From positions 1 through 34,878 of the forward strand of contig JWZX01003127.1 in NCBI GenBank assembly GCA_001275005.1: DNA of 34,878 nt, written 5' to 3'. This document shows, piece after piece, positions 7,411 to 17,102 of the stretch (the first letter of the stretch is position 1; the number at the start of each line of letters is the position of its first letter). Below the pieces are notes generated by a model. It was not told the DNA's origin, did no database searches, and saw only the letters and a list, made by a program, of their open reading frames with translations. A program made the position numbers and the translations under genes. The stretch comes from Chrysochromulina tobinii. Lineage: Eukaryota > Haptophyta > Prymnesiales > Chrysochromulinaceae.

Positions 7411-9693
7411 ATGGCCTCAAAGCCCGCGGCACCTGCCGCTCGGCCAGCGACGGGCCCATCGGGGGGCGCCTTCATTGCTGGCGGTGTTGGAAAGGTTTTC
7501 ACCGCGCCTGTCTCGAAGCGCGATGCCGCTGAGGCGAGGATCACGCGCCACGGCACGGGCAATACGGTCGTACAACCGCCCACGACCTTTGAAAATGGCG
7601 TCCACGCCGCGCCATCGCAGCAGATGGCGGTGCCAACATTGCGTGCGCATGGGGCGGCAACCAACAGGCTTGGCCAGCCTCCCGACTCGGTGGGCGCGCT
7701 GCTGTACCAGGGCGCCGGCGCTTTTCCCCCGCCGTCGCCCTCCTGCTTCACGCGCCCGCAGACGCCGCAGACGCCGCAGTACGCGCAGCACGCGCAGCAG
7801 CAGCAGCAGCAGCAGCACCAGCACCACCAGCACCAGCACCAGCAGTCGCAGCCTCAGCCGCCACCGCCAGCGCCGCCGCAGCAGCCAACGATGCAACAAA
7901 ACGCGCCGCCGATGTCGGTGCAGCAGCTGCTTCTCGCACAGCAGGTGCGGCAACAGCAGTGGCAACAGTCTCAGCAATCACGGCAGTCGCAGCAGCTCTC
8001 GGGCATCTACACTGTGAGCAGCCTTACCCCTCGAGGGAGCACCGACGACCCATCGAGGACAGCCGCAGATGGGGCCTCGAGGGTGGCCGCAGATGAGGCC
8101 TCGCGGGCGGCGCCTGCGGCTCCTGCCGAACGCGTCCAGAACTTGCCGGCAGCGCCGATGGCGGTGGCGACCGAGCGGCCCATGCTGCTGGCCGCGCCCC
8201 CCGCGGCGGCGCCCCCCGTGGCGCCGCCCCCCGCTCCCGCCGCATTCGCGCACGCACCGCCACCGCCGCCACCTGCATTGGTGCCTGCGGCGCCAGCGCC
8301 GCTGCCGCCGCCGCCGCCCGAGTCGAATGTGCCGCTGCAGCCGAAGCACGCACCGCCGCAGCCCATCGACCCGGCCAACGCGCAGCTGGGCAAGGGAGTC
8401 TTCGCGCGCGTGCGCATGACCCACGGGCGCGATGGGCAGATCATCGCGGTCAAGACGTACGACCACAAGGAGGCACGCGCGGAGAAGGCGGTCGCCAAGC
8501 ACATGCTCAACGAGGAGCGACTCGCCGGGCGCATCCAGCACGAGAACATCATCGCGCCTACGCTCGCGCGTCGAAAGATTGGATGCACTGAGCTCGAGAT
8601 GGAATACGCGCCGGGCGGCACTCTTGAAGCTCACGTCAAGAAGCTCGGCCGGCCTCTGACGGAGGCGGAGGCGGCCAACTACTTTCGGCAGATTGTGGAC
8701 GCGGTCGTGTACCTGCACGGCGAGGGTATCACCCACCGCGACATCAAGCTCGAGAACGTGGTGCTCGATGCCGAGGGCAATGCGCGACTCGTCGACTTCG
8801 GCGCGGCGCGCGAAGTGGGGGCTGATACCTTCCTGATGTCGGTGCAGGGCACGCCCGCGTACATGGCACCGGAGGTGGCGACGCAGCGCGCGCACAAGGG
8901 TGGCCCCGCCGACGTGTGGGCGCTCGGCGTACTGCTCTACAACCTGCTCTCGGGGGGCGCCTACCCCTTCTGGGGCAAGAACATGGACGAGCTACGCCGC
9001 AACATCACCGCCGCGCCGCCGCGCATCCCCTCGCACCTCTCGCCCGCATGCCGCGAGTTGCTCGAAAAGCTGCTGAACAAATCGTCGGCCAACCGCATCT
9101 CCGCGGCCGAGGTGCGCGCCTCCAAGTGGCTCAGGGCCTTCGACGCGCCTTCCGATATGCCAGTCGGCAGCTGCGGCGTCGATCCGGCCAACGCCGCCAC
9201 CGCCGCCCCCGGGGCCGCCACTGCCCCCCCTAGCACGCCGCGCGATCGCATCGCTGCCGCCGCTGAGGCTGAGGCCGCCGCAGTGCGTGAGCGGTACCGC
9301 GCCGGCCACGCCTGCAGCAAGCTCGAGGTGGAGGCTGCACGCGCCGCGGCGGCCGCACGGCTGCACTTAGGCGCCTCGCCTGCCTCCTCGCCGCGGGCAG
9401 CCCCGGCGCCGGTGGTGCCCCCATACGCCGCCAATTACATGCAACGACCGGCAAGCGCCGCTGCCGGGCGTCCCTCGTCTGGAGTAGCAGCCCCTGCCGT
9501 GCCCCCACCATTGGGCGCCCCTGGTGCCATGACGTCGCCGCGCTCGGCCTCGAAGCTCGCCAATTTAATGAATGGCAACGGGCGGCCAGGGACGCCGCAA
9601 GGGCCGCCAGCCGCCGGCATGACTCAAGGGGCTGGCATGACTCGTGCGACCTCAGCCCATAATCTCGGCCTCGGCTTCGGCACTCGGCGCTGA
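7411..9693 (+). CDS. Serine/threonine protein kinase with long low-complexity arms
   Basis: A 760-residue protein from the ATG at 7411; an in-frame ATG at 7348 would add 21 residues. The N-terminal ~320 residues are disordered: a Gln/His tract (about 125-150), Pro-rich stretches and Ala runs. The kinase domain spans about 322-577 with all key elements visible: glycine loop LGKGVFARV (326-334), catalytic Lys348 (AVK), HRDIKLEN (His442), DFG (Asp462) and APE (Glu488). HRDIKLEN marks a Ser/Thr kinase; the overall look is CAMK/SNF1-like, but I cannot assign a subfamily. The C-terminal ~180 residues are again Ala/Pro-rich with no further domain. It should be an active kinase. Substrate and pathway are unknown; the disordered arms may act as docking or condensate-forming regions. 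Confidence 0.9.
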   Translation: MASKPAAPAARPATGPSGGAFIAGGVGKVFTAPVSKRDAAEARITRHGTGNTVVQPPTTFENGVHAAPSQQMAVPTLRAHGAATNRLGQPPDSVGALLYQGAGAFPPPSPSCFTRPQTPQTPQYAQHAQQQQQQQHQHHQHQHQQSQPQPPPPAPPQQPTMQQNAPPMSVQQLLLAQQVRQQQWQQSQQSRQSQQLSGIYTVSSLTPRGSTDDPSRTAADGASRVAADEASRAAPAAPAERVQNLPAAPMAVATERPMLLAAPPAAAPPVAPPPAPAAFAHAPPPPPPALVPAAPAPLPPPPPESNVPLQPKHAPPQPIDPANAQLGKGVFARVRMTHGRDGQIIAVKTYDHKEARAEKAVAKHMLNEERLAGRIQHENIIAPTLARRKIGCTELEMEYAPGGTLEAHVKKLGRPLTEAEAANYFRQIVDAVVYLHGEGITHRDIKLENVVLDAEGNARLVDFGAAREVGADTFLMSVQGTPAYMAPEVATQRAHKGGPADVWALGVLLYNLLSGGAYPFWGKNMDELRRNITAAPPRIPSHLSPACRELLEKLLNKSSANRISAAEVRASKWLRAFDAPSDMPVGSCGVDPANAATAAPGAATAPPSTPRDRIAAAAEAEAAAVRERYRAGHACSKLEVEAARAAAAARLHLGASPASSPRAAPAPVVPPYAANYMQRPASAAAGRPSSGVAAPAVPPPLGAPGAMTSPRSASKLANLMNGNGRPGTPQGPPAAGMTQGAGMTRATSAHNLGLGFGTRR
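7783..7858 (+). repeat. CAG/CAC triplet tract (poly-Gln/His)
   Basis: Nearly uninterrupted CAG and CAC codons within the kinase gene encode Gln and His runs. Length variation by slippage is likely. Confidence 0.85.
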
Positions 9694-10505
9694 ACTTCAG
9701 CCTGAAGGCGGCACTGAAGTGCGTGCAGGACGGTGTGACAGTGGCGAGCTGGGCCGTGGCGGGATGGGCGTGTGGGTGCCAGACGGGAGGCAGGCTCTAT
9801 GGACGGACCCTTCTCGAGACCCACGTGTCGTGTCGTGTTTCGCACACTGCTCGCAGCGCATGCGGGGCGGGGAGGGGGACAAGTCAGGCCTCATGGGGGC
9901 GCCCGTCGACGCCCGTGTCCAGGAGAATGTTCAATGACGGCGCGGCGTGGGCGCGGGCATGATTGTCGCGTGTGTTCCTGTACCCCGCAGTGCGATTCCC
10001 GGAAATGATTATCTAGGAATTATTTTGCCCATCCCGGATCCCGCCGTGCGGGTACCGGTACGAAGGTGCCGGTGCCTCCCACGCACGCGCCCCATCGCAT
10101 CGTGGCCGAGCCATCGAGCATCGTGTTGCCGGTCCCGCGCCGGTGCGGTGTGCCGTGCAGGGAGGCCACGCCCACGGAGCGGAGTGGCCGCGTCACCGCG
10201 GGACCGGACCCCGCGGCCGCGCGCGCCGCTCCCCCCGCGGGTCGGACCGACGGGTGCCGGGCGCGCGGTGCCGGTGGGGCGGGGCGGACGACCCGGGAAC
10301 GCGGCGACGGGCGTCGGGCGATCCGTATCGCTCGGCGTCACGTAATCTCGTAGCGTAGACTATCGTGTTATCCGCGCGGGTTGGCGAATATCCAATTGCG
10401 AATATCGTCGTCGTTTCAAACCGTAGCCTCAGAAACCACCTTTACACTGAAATCACTTAGTGCCAGCACGCAGCAGCGAGCCGCGCACGAGTACGCGACG
10501 CGACG
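9694..10505. other. Gap between convergent kinase and peptidase genes
   Basis: Both flanking genes end here, so it should hold two 3' UTRs. About 10036-10330 is a very CpG-rich block with short GGTACCGGTAC-like words, followed at 10335-10460 by an AT-richer patch containing two GCGAATATC words (about 10385 and 10400). Open frames in the CpG block have no recognisable protein. No RNA gene seen. Confidence 0.5.
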
Positions 10506-12191
10506 TCAAACATAGCCAATTGAATGCGAGTCGGATGCAAAGTGCTTCACCATGCCAGCCCAGATGGGGCGGCCCCAGCCAGTGGTTGGATCCCAGCCCT
10601 TGGTGGCTGGAAAGCCCGCGGGGCAGCTGGTCTTCGAGTTGCCCTCCGTCACGTCCTCAAACGCCTCGCCTGGGAAGGCCTGGGCAACGGACCAGATGCG
10701 CGGGCCAAGGAAGCCCAAAGGTGCGAGGCCGGCGTTCAAACGCATGTCCACGATCATGGAGAAGAGGCCGGCGAAGGTCGGCGACGACTGCGAGGTGCCC
10801 TCGACAGCCACCGCCGATATGTCCGGATATGCGCGGCCAGAAGCGTTGAACGACGAACTCGCCGGTAGGTCGGCGGTCGTAGTCAGGTAGCGCTCCACAG
10901 TCGCCTGCTGGTGCGCCGGTTGCGCAAACTGCCACGAGAAGCCGCCGCCTGAGCCCGACCACATTTTTGGCTTCTTCGGATCGCCATTCTTCCAATCAGT
11001 CCCGCCCACGCTCACGATGTATGGCGAGGATGTAGGGAACACCGGAAATTGATACTCGCAGCCAATCTGGTTCAGGATCCGAGGCATCTTACCCTCCCCG
11101 TGGAAGGGCCCGAAGGACCAGTGGCTGCCTCCGTCGCCCGACGAGCCGAAGACTGAGGTACCTCGCAGCCCCACCGCCATGAGCGCGGCGTTGATTGCAG
11201 CAGCCTGAGCGGTCGACTGGAACATGCACACCTGGCGCTGGGTCTGCAGGTACGCCTGGCACTCGCTCAACGTCACCTCACCCGTCTCGACCGCCTTCGT
11301 GCAGAGCAGCTCGCACGAGTACGCGGACAGGCTGCCTAGCGAGAGGCTCAGGACGTGGGGCACCGTCTTCCGCGACGCGAGCTCCGTCAGGAAATCGAGG
11401 AACGCAAGGCCGAATCCGTCACCCTCCTCCGTAGACATGGACGTGTTCGTGTTCGAAACGAGCGTGCTGATATTCATGCCAAACGAGGCAATCATCGAGA
11501 TGTCGAGTGAGCCCTCGCCAAAATTGTCGCCGCCTGGCGTGCCGTGGTTTAGAGTGTCAAAGCTGATCTTGTCCAGGTTCATCCCAGGGCATTCGCGCTT
11601 CGCAAAGCTCGCGAGCTCGCTCGGGGAATAGCCGAAGGTACCAGGCCCCCAGACCATCTGCAGCGTCTCCTTGTTGGAAGCGGCCAGATCGATGGGGATG
11701 CCGTATGCCTGCTTCTGATTGGCGACCGAGTAGCCGCCTGGCGCCGCTGCGCGCATCTGTGGGCGCGAGGCGCCAAGCGTTGGCCTATTGAAGTCACGGC
11801 GCGCCACAATGGCGGTGCCAGATGGGCGGCTGGAGCGAGGCAGTCCTCTTGGGCTCCACTTGGCCGCATCGTCCAGAAGCGCGCTTTCATCAAAGCCGGC
11901 CGTGACAAGATGGCGCATCGGCGCGACTGTGATGTTCTTGCCTCCGTGCGCTCTCAGCCACGCGCTCGCTGCTGCCACACTCTCTGCGGTGCCGCCTGCG
12001 AGCGCTGCGATAGTGCTCACATTTTTGCGAAAGCGCAGATACTCGGGATTGCCTGGCGTTGATACGGCCCAAAACAGCCGGTCGAGGCCAGCCGCGTCTA
12101 TGGGTGCCAGGTAGCACGTGAGCTCGAAACGTGCGGCCGCGGCGATTGACACGGCGACGGTGAGGTGAAGAAACAGGGTGGCCCTCTGCAT
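10506..12191 (-). CDS. Sedolisin (S53) serine-carboxyl peptidase, TPP1/kumamolisin type
   Basis: A 561-residue preproenzyme from the ATG at 12191. Residues 1-20 are a signal peptide. Residues ~22-145 fit the pro-kumamolisin activation domain, and the rest is the peptidase. The S53 catalytic set is visible: Glu226 and Asp230 (GEGSLDIS), oxyanion Asp353 (SSGDGG) and nucleophile Ser467 in GTSQSSP. The calcium site is represented by Asp513 (FEDVTEG) and Asp534 (GWDPTTGWG). Family members such as lysosomal TPP1 remove tripeptides from protein N-termini at acidic pH, while others are endopeptidases. Sequons (NVS, NIT, NIS, NTS, NAS) fit a secreted or vacuolar glycoprotein. Length and motifs look complete, so it should be functional. 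Exo- versus endo-activity cannot be decided here. It is divergent from the small membrane protein at 12357. Confidence 0.93.
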   Translation of the reverse strand: MQRATLFLHLTVAVSIAAAARFELTCYLAPIDAAGLDRLFWAVSTPGNPEYLRFRKNVSTIAALAGGTAESVAAASAWLRAHGGKNITVAPMRHLVTAGFDESALLDDAAKWSPRGLPRSSRPSGTAIVARRDFNRPTLGASRPQMRAAAPGGYSVANQKQAYGIPIDLAASNKETLQMVWGPGTFGYSPSELASFAKRECPGMNLDKISFDTLNHGTPGGDNFGEGSLDISMIASFGMNISTLVSNTNTSMSTEEGDGFGLAFLDFLTELASRKTVPHVLSLSLGSLSAYSCELLCTKAVETGEVTLSECQAYLQTQRQVCMFQSTAQAAAINAALMAVGLRGTSVFGSSGDGGSHWSFGPFHGEGKMPRILNQIGCEYQFPVFPTSSPYIVSVGGTDWKNGDPKKPKMWSGSGGGFSWQFAQPAHQQATVERYLTTTADLPASSSFNASGRAYPDISAVAVEGTSQSSPTFAGLFSMIVDMRLNAGLAPLGFLGPRIWSVAQAFPGEAFEDVTEGNSKTSCPAGFPATKGWDPTTGWGRPIWAGMVKHFASDSHSIGYV

Positions 12192-12356
12192 GACGATCAG
12201 CGCGTTTCGTCAAGTCAGATTCAGTTTACGGACAGCGAGTTCGCAAGGCGCCTTGTACATTTAGGCACGGTTCCCTCCAGCTCGCCGTACTTATGAGCAT
12301 CCGTTGAATCTCGAGATGTGAATCGCTCGAGACGTGACCCAGCGATCGTCGGAGCA
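12192..12356. promoter_or_regulatory. Short divergent intergenic promoter region
   Basis: Only 165 bases separate the peptidase start (minus) from the ATG at 12357 (plus), so both genes probably share a bidirectional promoter. CTCGAGA occurs at about 12310 and a related CTCGAGAC about 18 bases later. No TATA box is obvious. Confidence 0.4.
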
Positions 12357-12776
12357 ATGCTCGATAGTACGGGCTTGATGATCGTGTTAGTTGGCCTAGC
12401 CGCATTCGGCGTGCGTGTTACGAAAGCCATCATAACTCGACAGAAGATCCGCGCCGCCATCACCGAGCATCACTCAAAAGCGAGTGAAGCGGACGGCCAA
12501 TCATATTACCAACGAGTTCAGGATGCGGTGTCAGCAGTACCTGTGAAGCTGCGCATCGGATTGAGTTTTGGTGCACTGAGCTTCCTGATCGGCCTTGCAC
12601 CCATGGCCCTTCGCAGCGCGTTGCCCGAGGCGCTGATGCCGGAGAATACGCTCGGCCGCACACTGTGGCTCACTGCTAAATGGTGTGTTCTTGGCACTGC
12701 TCTTCAAGCGATGCGAAAGTGGGGCGTGCAGCATTTTAAGGATCAGCGAGCGCGTGCACACGCACACGCATCATGA
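12357..12776 (+). CDS. Small membrane protein of unknown function
   Basis: A 139-residue protein from the ATG at 12357; the frame is open upstream, but only from a GTG. One hydrophobic helix lies near the N-terminus (about 5-22, LMIVLVGLAAFGVRV), a second at about 76-95 (SFGALSFLIGLAPMAL), and a weaker hydrophobic stretch at about 108-123. A charged, helical segment (about 26-65) connects the first two, and the end is basic and His-rich. I do not recognise the family. A mitochondrial or other organelle membrane protein is possible. An AATAAA-like poly(A) signal follows the stop by about ten bases, which supports this being a real 3' end. Confidence 0.6.
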   Translation: MLDSTGLMIVLVGLAAFGVRVTKAIITRQKIRAAITEHHSKASEADGQSYYQRVQDAVSAVPVKLRIGLSFGALSFLIGLAPMALRSALPEALMPENTLGRTLWLTAKWCVLGTALQAMRKWGVQHFKDQRARAHAHAS

Positions 12777-12786
12777 GCTTTACTAA

Positions 12787-12792
12787 AATAAA
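12787..12792 (+). terminator. AATAAA poly(A)-signal-like hexamer
   Basis: A perfect AATAAA lies 11 bases past the stop of the small membrane protein gene, in a GC-rich background where it is rare by chance. Algal poly(A) signals vary, so its function is only plausible. Confidence 0.4.
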
Positions 12793-13049
12793 CAGTGTTT
12801 ACGCTTCCAAGAGACACTACGCGACTCGCGCGTGAGAGGGGTGGCAGGGGCGCCTGGGGGTGGAGGGTGCGGTGCACGCACCGTGTCTCGGTGGCGTGCC
12901 TGCCGCTACCCGCTGCTGAGCCTGAGCGCGGTCGAGTCGGATCGGCGGTATCGCCCACGCGCCACAGGCAGCTCTCAGCCACCCTTCGACAGCCCATGCC
13001 ACGTCGCATTGTGCGGATGGAAGATGGCGCCGGCAAGCATGCGGGGCAT

Positions 13050-14123
13050 TCAATCATCGTGGCCACCGCTCCTGCCCTCATCGATGCCGTCAAGGCCGTG
13101 CAGGTGCTTGAGACCGAGGATGGCCGCCTGACGCGGATTGGCCGTGACTGCTGCAGCCGCGCCGATCGGTTCGCCGCCGGCCACGGCGGCGGGCTGCACG
13201 GTCGGTGACTGCAGACCAGAGCACTCGAGCTTGGCAGAGCTCTGGAGCACGGCCGGGATGCCTGTCGCTAGCCCATCGGGCACGCCGCGCAGCACCGCCG
13301 CCACCTCGTCGCCGGCTGTGGCGGCATCGCCGTTCGCGCCCTCGTCATCGTCGGCGGGTAGCGCCGGCAGCGGCGGAGGCGCCGGCCCGGACAGGGACGC
13401 CGTCCCGTCATCACCGTCTGTGCGACAGGCCATGGCCTCCGTGAGCGCGAGCAGCGAGTCCTGCGCCTGGCGCTTGTGCTTCGAGCGCCGCTTTTTGGCC
13501 GCGGGCGCGTCGTTCTCCCGCACGGCGTGCATCGCGGTGCGCACGTACGTGCGCTTCTCGGGGAAGGGCGGTAGGAAGTCGGGTACGTACACGGGCCGCA
13601 CCTCCTCGTGCTTGGGCGTCGGTGGTGGCGGCGGCGCAGCGGCCGCTGCGCCTGCTGCCGACGGCGCGGCGGCGGCGGCGGCGGCGGCGGCGTTTGCGGC
13701 TGCACCCGCCGGGGCAACGGCGGCGTTGGTCGACGTCGCCGGAAGATGAGGCGGCAGCCGTGGTACCGGAAAGGCGGCAAAGTTGCCCGGGAAGGCGACC
13801 TCAGACGCCTCCTCGTTGAGGAAGGCGAGCAGCTCGTGGGGCGGCGCGGCACGCACGGAGTCGAGGCCGACGAGCATGTCCGCGAGATTGGATTCCGCGC
13901 GGCCTGCGTGCTCGGCTGCCAGACGAGAGGCTGTGCCGATGGAGCGCATGTAGCGTGTGAAGATATCGAGCAGCGCCTCGCTCGCCGATCGCTCGATGGC
14001 CTCGTAGCCGCCGGGCGCGCGCACAACACCGCCACCCTCGCCACCGACCGTGCGGCCCACCCGCGCCTCGGACACGATCAGCGCGAGCGCGGTGCGCGCT
14101 GCGGCTGCTGGGTAAGACAGCAT
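13050..14123 (-). CDS. TAF8: TFIID subunit TAF8
   Basis: A 357-residue protein from the ATG at 14123; the longer frame begins only at a GTG. Residues ~3-95 fit the bromo-associated histone fold of TAF8 (SYPAAAARTALALIVSEARVG, later ALLDIFTRYM..IG..SRLAAEHAGR), with a short Gly-rich insert in the first half. The diagnostic second element is at 178-196: VYVPDFLPPFPEKRTYVRT, matching the TAF8 Y.P..LPP.P..HTY motif. Between them is an Ala/Pro low-complexity linker (about 130-170), and after it a basic KKRRSKHKR nuclear signal and an Ala/Gly/Pro-rich tail. TAF8 pairs with TAF10 by histone folds and helps bring TAF2 and the core together in TFIID, acting in the nucleus at RNA polymerase II promoters. 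It is divergent from AP-1 gamma. Assignment rests on the two motifs and is fairly secure. Confidence 0.85.
   Translation of the reverse strand: MLSYPAAAARTALALIVSEARVGRTVGGEGGGVVRAPGGYEAIERSASEALLDIFTRYMRSIGTASRLAAEHAGRAESNLADMLVGLDSVRAAPPHELLAFLNEEASEVAFPGNFAAFPVPRLPPHLPATSTNAAVAPAGAAANAAAAAAAAAPSAAGAAAAAPPPPPTPKHEEVRPVYVPDFLPPFPEKRTYVRTAMHAVRENDAPAAKKRRSKHKRQAQDSLLALTEAMACRTDGDDGTASLSGPAPPPLPALPADDDEGANGDAATAGDEVAAVLRGVPDGLATGIPAVLQSSAKLECSGLQSPTVQPAAVAGGEPIGAAAAVTANPRQAAILGLKHLHGLDGIDEGRSGGHDD
13635..13720 (-). repeat. GCC/GCG triplet tract (poly-Ala) in TAF8 linker
   Basis: Runs of GCN codons encode Ala stretches separating the histone fold from the Pro-rich motif. It is a slippage-prone linker. 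Confidence 0.8.
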
Positions 14124-14594
14124 GTGCGCAATCGCGCTATAATTGGAAGCTCGCGCTCGCGACTTTTGAGAACCATGAGAAGCAAAAAACAAGCGCACCG
14201 GCGGCTCCTAAAAGTTTTCCCTTTGAGTTCAATCACAGAGTTCTTCACACTCGCGCTTTCTGTGTCTGCGAAGTGCCTAAGAGGGTGCGCTCCCCGAATG
14301 GCTCAGCGGCGCAACTCGTGGCACACGCTGCCGATCCAGGCGCATCACGGCCTCAGACGTCCCTGCAGACCGCACCTCGCCTCGCTGGCTACTTGGCCGC
14401 ACCCCTGCCGGCGCGCTCGCGCCGCGGACACCTGGCTGCTCTGCACTCTCCTTTTCGTGTCTCTGCGACGTGTGATGCATGCCTGCGGGTGCTTGCCTCG
14501 CCTCGGCGCGTCGACGGCTGACGCGCTCGCGCTCGCGGCACGGTTCCCTGCGCAGGTGCCCTAGCCGCCGCCCAACGGAGGCCGCCCGCACGCC
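14124..14594. promoter_or_regulatory. Divergent promoter region, TAF8/AP-1 gamma
   Basis: These 471 bases separate the starts of two divergent housekeeping genes. A TATAAT-like element lies just upstream of TAF8 (TATAATTGG at about 14139, plus strand). Several frames stay open across it, but none gives a recognisable protein. A tRNA A-box-like string near 14298 has no matching B box. Confidence 0.4.
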
Positions 14595-17102
14595 ATGTCC
14601 ATCCGGCTGCGAGAGCTGATTCGCAATGTTCGTGCTTGCAAGACGCAAGCCGACGAGCGCGCGTGCATCCACAAGGAATGCGCGTCGATCCGCACGGCAT
14701 TCAAGGAGGAGAGCAACGAGCTGCGCCACCGCAACGTGGCCAAGCTCCTCTTCATCCACATGCTGGGCTACCCGACGCATTGGGGGCAGATGGAGTGCCT
14801 GAAGCTGATAGCCGGCAACAAGTTTTTGGAGAAGCGCATCGGCTACCTCGGGCTGATGATTCTGCTCGATGAGCGGCAGGAGGTGCTCATGCTCGTGGAA
14901 AATTCGCTCAAGAACGACCTGCAAGCGCAGAACCAGTACATCGCCGGTCTCGCTTGCTGCTCGATCGGCAACATCTCCTCGGCTGAGATTTGCCGCGACC
15001 TTTCACCCGAGGTTGAGAAGCTCATGGTGGGCTCCAACCCCTTCGTTGCGAAGAAGGCCGCGCTCTGCTCGATCCGCATTCTGCGCAAGTGCCCCGAGCT
15101 CGTGGACACGTACGTCGACCGCGTGGGCACGCTGCTCGGATCGCGCAACCATGCGGTGCTGCTGACGTCGCTGAAACTCATGCGCGAGATGTGTATCATC
15201 GAGCCGGGCATGGTCGACCAGCTGCGGCGGCACACGGCGACGCTGATCGCGGCGCTGAAGAACCTCGTGCTCTCGGGCTATGCCCCCGAGCACGACGTGC
15301 ACGGCATCGTCGATCCCTTCCTGCAGGTCGAGATCCTGCGCATGCTGCGCATCCTTGGCACGCGCCACGCCGAAACCTCGGACCAGATGAACGACATCCT
15401 CGCGCAGGTGGCGACCAACACGGAGAGCGCCAAGAATGCGGGCAACGCGATCCTGTACGAGTGCGTGCTTACGATCATGGCCATCGAGGTCGAGTCGGGC
15501 CTGCGCGTGCTCGCCATTAACATCCTTGGCCGCTTCCTCATCAACCGCGATAACAACATCCGGTACGTGGCCCTCAACACGCTGCACAAGGTCGTGGGAC
15601 AGGACGCGCAGGCGGTGCAGCGACACCGCAACACGATCGTGGACTGCCTCAAGGACAATGACTCGTCCATCCGGCAGCGCGCGCTCGAGCTCGTGTACGC
15701 ACTCGTCAACGAGGCCAACGTCAAGGTGCTCGTCAAGGAGCTGCTCTCGTACCTGATGGCGTGTGACGTGGAGTTCAAGGACGAGCTCACGCAGCGCATC
15801 TGCCACGTCGTCGAGAAGTACGCAACCGACAAGGAGTGGCACGTCGATACGATCATCCAGACACTGCTCGTCTCGACGTCCTTCACCTCGGAGGAGACGG
15901 TCTGCTCGCTGATTGCGCTCATCACGAGCAACCCGGACCTGCAGGCGTACGCGACGCACAAGCTCTGCGCCACGCTCGCCGCGAGGACGACGCAGCCGGT
16001 GCTGCTGCAGTTGGCTGTCTGGTGCGTGGGCGAGTACGGTGAGCTGCTCATCTCGCAGCCGCCCCCCCCCGGCGGCGAGGCGCCGGCCGAGCCACCCGAG
16101 CCAAACACGGTGGTCCAACTGCTCGCCGGCGTGCTGCGCTCCCCCGTCGCCGACATGGTCACCAAAGAGTACACGATCAACGCGCTCATGAAGCTCACGT
16201 CACGCTTCCCGGCTGGCACGCCCGCGCACGCGATGATTCACAAGCAGCTCGCGCACTACTCGACCTCGATGAGCCTCGAGCTGCAGCAGCGCTCTGTCGA
16301 GTACGCCTCGTTGCTCCAGTTGACCTCGATCTGCGGCGACGTGCTCGAGCACATGCCCGCCTTCACTAAGAAGGAGCGCAATCCGAGCAAAAAGGCAGAG
16401 GCCGCCCTCGCCGCCGGCGGCGATGGCAGCGAATCGCCCTCCAAGTCAAGGCCCAAGGCCTCGGTCGCGGCGGCGCCGGCTGCGCCCGCGGCGCCTTCAG
16501 GCGACATGGACCTGCTCGCTGACCTTATGGGCGGCGCTCCCGCTCCTGCAGCTTCCGCGGCTCCGATGGGATTCGCGGCGGCACCTGCGCCGCCGCCTGG
16601 AATGGGCGGCGGCATGGACGACCTCCTCGGTTTGCTCGGTGGCTCGCCCGCGCCGGCGCCCGCGGCGCCCGCGGGTATGGACGCGATGATGGCGATGATG
16701 GGGGGCCCTGCAATGAGCATGGGCGCGGCGCCTGCGGCGCCGCCGGGCAGCTTTCAGGCGTGGTCCAAGGACGGCTTGCAAATCATGTTCATGGCGACCA
16801 AGGATCCGTCCAACCCTTCGGTGACGAGAGTCGAAGCGACGTTCAACAACTCGACGGGTGGTGACATGGAGGGGCTGAACTTCCAGGTGGCGGTGCCCAA
16901 GTACATGCAGCTGCAAATGAAACCCCCAAGCAGCACGGCCGTTACGGCCGGCAGCAGCGGATCGGTCAAGCAGCTCTTCCAATTGGCAAACTCGATGCAC
17001 GGCCAGAAGCCCATCGTCCTGCGCGTCAAGATCGATTACAACACCATGGGAAGGGCTGTCTCCGAGACAGGCCAGGTCGATAACTTCCCGCCCGGCTTTT
17101 GA
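14595..17102 (+). CDS. AP1G1: AP-1 complex subunit gamma (gamma-adaptin)
   Basis: An 835-residue protein, intron-free, from the ATG at 14595; length and layout match gamma-adaptins. The adaptin trunk of helical repeats covers about 1-590, starting with the typical RLRELIRNVRACKTQADER and containing RNVAKLLFIHMLGYPTHWGQ. The hinge (about 590-715) is Ala/Pro/Gly-rich with DLLADLMGG and DDLLGLLGG, plausible clathrin-binding boxes. The gamma-ear domain spans about 718-835 (GLQIMF..., ending NFPPGF) and binds accessory proteins. AP-1 forms clathrin coats at the trans-Golgi network and endosomes with beta, mu and sigma subunits. I separate it from AP-2 alpha by the short trunk, hinge and single small ear. 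The next gene on the same strand encodes a syntaxin-6-type domain, also a trans-Golgi theme. Confidence 0.95.
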   Translation: MSIRLRELIRNVRACKTQADERACIHKECASIRTAFKEESNELRHRNVAKLLFIHMLGYPTHWGQMECLKLIAGNKFLEKRIGYLGLMILLDERQEVLMLVENSLKNDLQAQNQYIAGLACCSIGNISSAEICRDLSPEVEKLMVGSNPFVAKKAALCSIRILRKCPELVDTYVDRVGTLLGSRNHAVLLTSLKLMREMCIIEPGMVDQLRRHTATLIAALKNLVLSGYAPEHDVHGIVDPFLQVEILRMLRILGTRHAETSDQMNDILAQVATNTESAKNAGNAILYECVLTIMAIEVESGLRVLAINILGRFLINRDNNIRYVALNTLHKVVGQDAQAVQRHRNTIVDCLKDNDSSIRQRALELVYALVNEANVKVLVKELLSYLMACDVEFKDELTQRICHVVEKYATDKEWHVDTIIQTLLVSTSFTSEETVCSLIALITSNPDLQAYATHKLCATLAARTTQPVLLQLAVWCVGEYGELLISQPPPPGGEAPAEPPEPNTVVQLLAGVLRSPVADMVTKEYTINALMKLTSRFPAGTPAHAMIHKQLAHYSTSMSLELQQRSVEYASLLQLTSICGDVLEHMPAFTKKERNPSKKAEAALAAGGDGSESPSKSRPKASVAAAPAAPAAPSGDMDLLADLMGGAPAPAASAAPMGFAAAPAPPPGMGGGMDDLLGLLGGSPAPAPAAPAGMDAMMAMMGGPAMSMGAAPAAPPGSFQAWSKDGLQIMFMATKDPSNPSVTRVEATFNNSTGGDMEGLNFQVAVPKYMQLQMKPPSSTAVTAGSSGSVKQLFQLANSMHGQKPIVLRVKIDYNTMGRAVSETGQVDNFPPGF

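Noticed and set aside
7978-8895. 305-residue minus-strand frame opposite the kinase
   Set aside because: High GC keeps antisense frames open; the kinase motifs on the plus strand settle which strand is coding.
10386-10395. GAATATCC, a match to the PHR1-type site GNATATNC
   Set aside because: Single occurrence in a 3' gap between convergent genes, not near the GARP gene promoter; expected by chance in a window this size.
14298-14308. A-box-like TGGCTCAGCGG upstream of AP-1 gamma
   Set aside because: No B box or acceptor stem pairing; probably chance in GC-rich DNA.
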